Assembly: GCF_018070025.1 (NCBI RefSeq)
Contig: NZ_JAGPYQ010000001.1
Span: 4,588,001 to 4,652,000 of the forward strand
Direction: 5' to 3'
Length of the DNA stretch: 64,000 nucleotides
DNA from: Streptomyces liliiviolaceus
Lineage (GTDB): Bacteria > Actinomycetota > Actinomycetes > Streptomycetales > Streptomycetaceae
Shown here: piece after piece, positions 61,117 to 64,000 of the stretch
Layout: every line of letters starts with the position of its first letter
Numbering within the stretch: position 1 is the first letter of the stretch
Translations under genes and position numbers: made by a program
The notes under the pieces: model-generated
Seen by the model: the letters and a program-made list of their open reading frames with translations, nothing else
What the model was told of the DNA's origin: nothing
Databases searched by the model: none

Positions 61117-61444
61117 GGACGAGTTACGCGAGCAAGGACGGCTCCGACAACGAGGAGGCGAGCGCATCCGTGCTCGGGGCGCTGGGGCCAGAGACAGGCT
61201 GACCACCTTCGACAGAGTCCTGGCCACCGTGCTCTACCTGCGCCAACTCGGCACCCGCGACCTCATCGCCCAGCTCTTCGGGGTCAACACCAGCACCCTC
61301 ACCAGGGCCGTTCACCAAGTCCAGCCCCTCCTGGCCGAGCACGGCTACACCATTCCACCCTCGACAGCCAGGTTCCGCACACCCGCTGACGTCACCGCGC
61401 TCCTCACCAACAGCAGCCCCACAAAGATCAAACCAGCATGTTGA
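61112..61444 (+). mobile_element. IS5-like transposase N-terminal fragment
   Basis: The frame reads SLDELREQGRLRQRGGERIR, DRLTTFDRVLATVLYLRQLG, LIAQLFGVNTSTLTRAVHQV and RFRTPADVTALL, the N-terminal HTH region of a DDE transposase that precedes the catalytic domain. The frame ends at 61444 without the DDE residues, so it is truncated. Confidence 0.8.
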
Positions 61445-61589
61445 TTCTCTGCGAGCCCTAAGGGAGCCGGGAGCGGAGTCCGCGGGCATACGGCCTTCCC
61501 CCACGGAGCTCCGGCGCATCGGCTCTCTCCGGTCGGCGAGACGACCCGGTCTCATCTTCGAACCGTCCGGGAACGCCCGAACGCCGGAA

Positions 61590-61626
61590 CGCCGCCGGCC
61601 ACCGGGATCGGCGGTGGTCGGCGGCG
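61590..61626. terminator. hairpin downstream of the NRPS gene
   Basis: A 15-bp stem (61590-61604 with 61612-61626, core CGCCGCCG, one G-T wobble) with a 7-base loop lies 17 bp beyond the NRPS stop. It should end the NRPS transcript; the TTTT run lies on the opposite side. Confidence 0.8.
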
Positions 61627-61642
61627 TTTTGAAGGCCTGGGG

Positions 61643-64000
<2,358 letters not shown>

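Overview
The window is high-GC actinomycete DNA, almost certainly Streptomyces: GTG, TTG and GTGA-overlap starts are frequent, regulators are of LAL, StrR and atypical OmpR type, one regulator carries a rare TTA codon, and biosynthetic clusters lie side by side. No rRNA, tRNA or CRISPR array was seen.

Region 1 (about 0.4-24.8 kb) is a hybrid phenazine cluster. All core enzymes are present but spread over both strands: PhzC-type DAHP synthase, PhzD, PhzE, PhzF, PhzG and one PhzA/B-type protein. Two more shikimate-pathway genes (chorismate synthase, shikimate kinase) supply chorismate. Around the core lies acyl-chain machinery: a KASIII-like enzyme, an EntE-like aryl-AMP ligase with a free aryl carrier protein, a KS-AT-ACP protein whose AT has lost its catalytic residues, a second carrier protein, a type II thioesterase and an aldo/keto reductase. 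An EhpF/EhpG-like (LuxE/LuxC-like) pair can reduce a carboxyl group. This set resembles the streptophenazine-type phenazine/PKS/NRPS clusters combined with the griseoluteate carboxyl-reduction module. Likely regulators are a LAL-family LuxR protein and a StrR-like ParB-fold protein with a TTA codon.

Region 2 (about 25.0-27.2 kb) is a spacer: a truncated alpha/beta-hydrolase remnant, a BNR-repeat protein and about 1.2 kb without recognisable genes.

Region 3 (about 27.2-56.0 kb) is an aromatic type II polyketide cluster. The run cyclase, KS-alpha, CLF, ACP, KR, aromatase/cyclase, FAD oxygenase, ABM oxygenase, FAD oxygenase has the gene order of jadomycin-type angucycline clusters (I-A-B-C-E-D-F-G-H). 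It points to an angucycline whose ring B may be oxidatively opened. A JadR1-like response regulator without its phospho-acceptor Asp, a MarR/MFS resistance pair, a TetR protein and several redox enzymes are on the other side. On the same strand, downstream of the PKS genes, sits a compact 8-kb operon with a family-5 ABC importer, two luciferase-like flavoenzymes and a rhodanese; next to it is a luciferase-like/hemerythrin fusion. Its role is unclear.

Region 4 (about 56.0-61.5 kb) is an insertion-sequence graveyard with remnants of IS5-, IS110- and IS630-family transposases and a broken SDR gene. It contains two islands of intact genes: a 63-residue secreted peptide with three His-rich repeats, and an AraC regulator/dihydrofolate-reductase-like pair bracketed by a 15-bp direct repeat.

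Region 5 (61.6 kb to the end) is the C-terminal part (A-PCP-TE) of a large NRPS that continues beyond the window.
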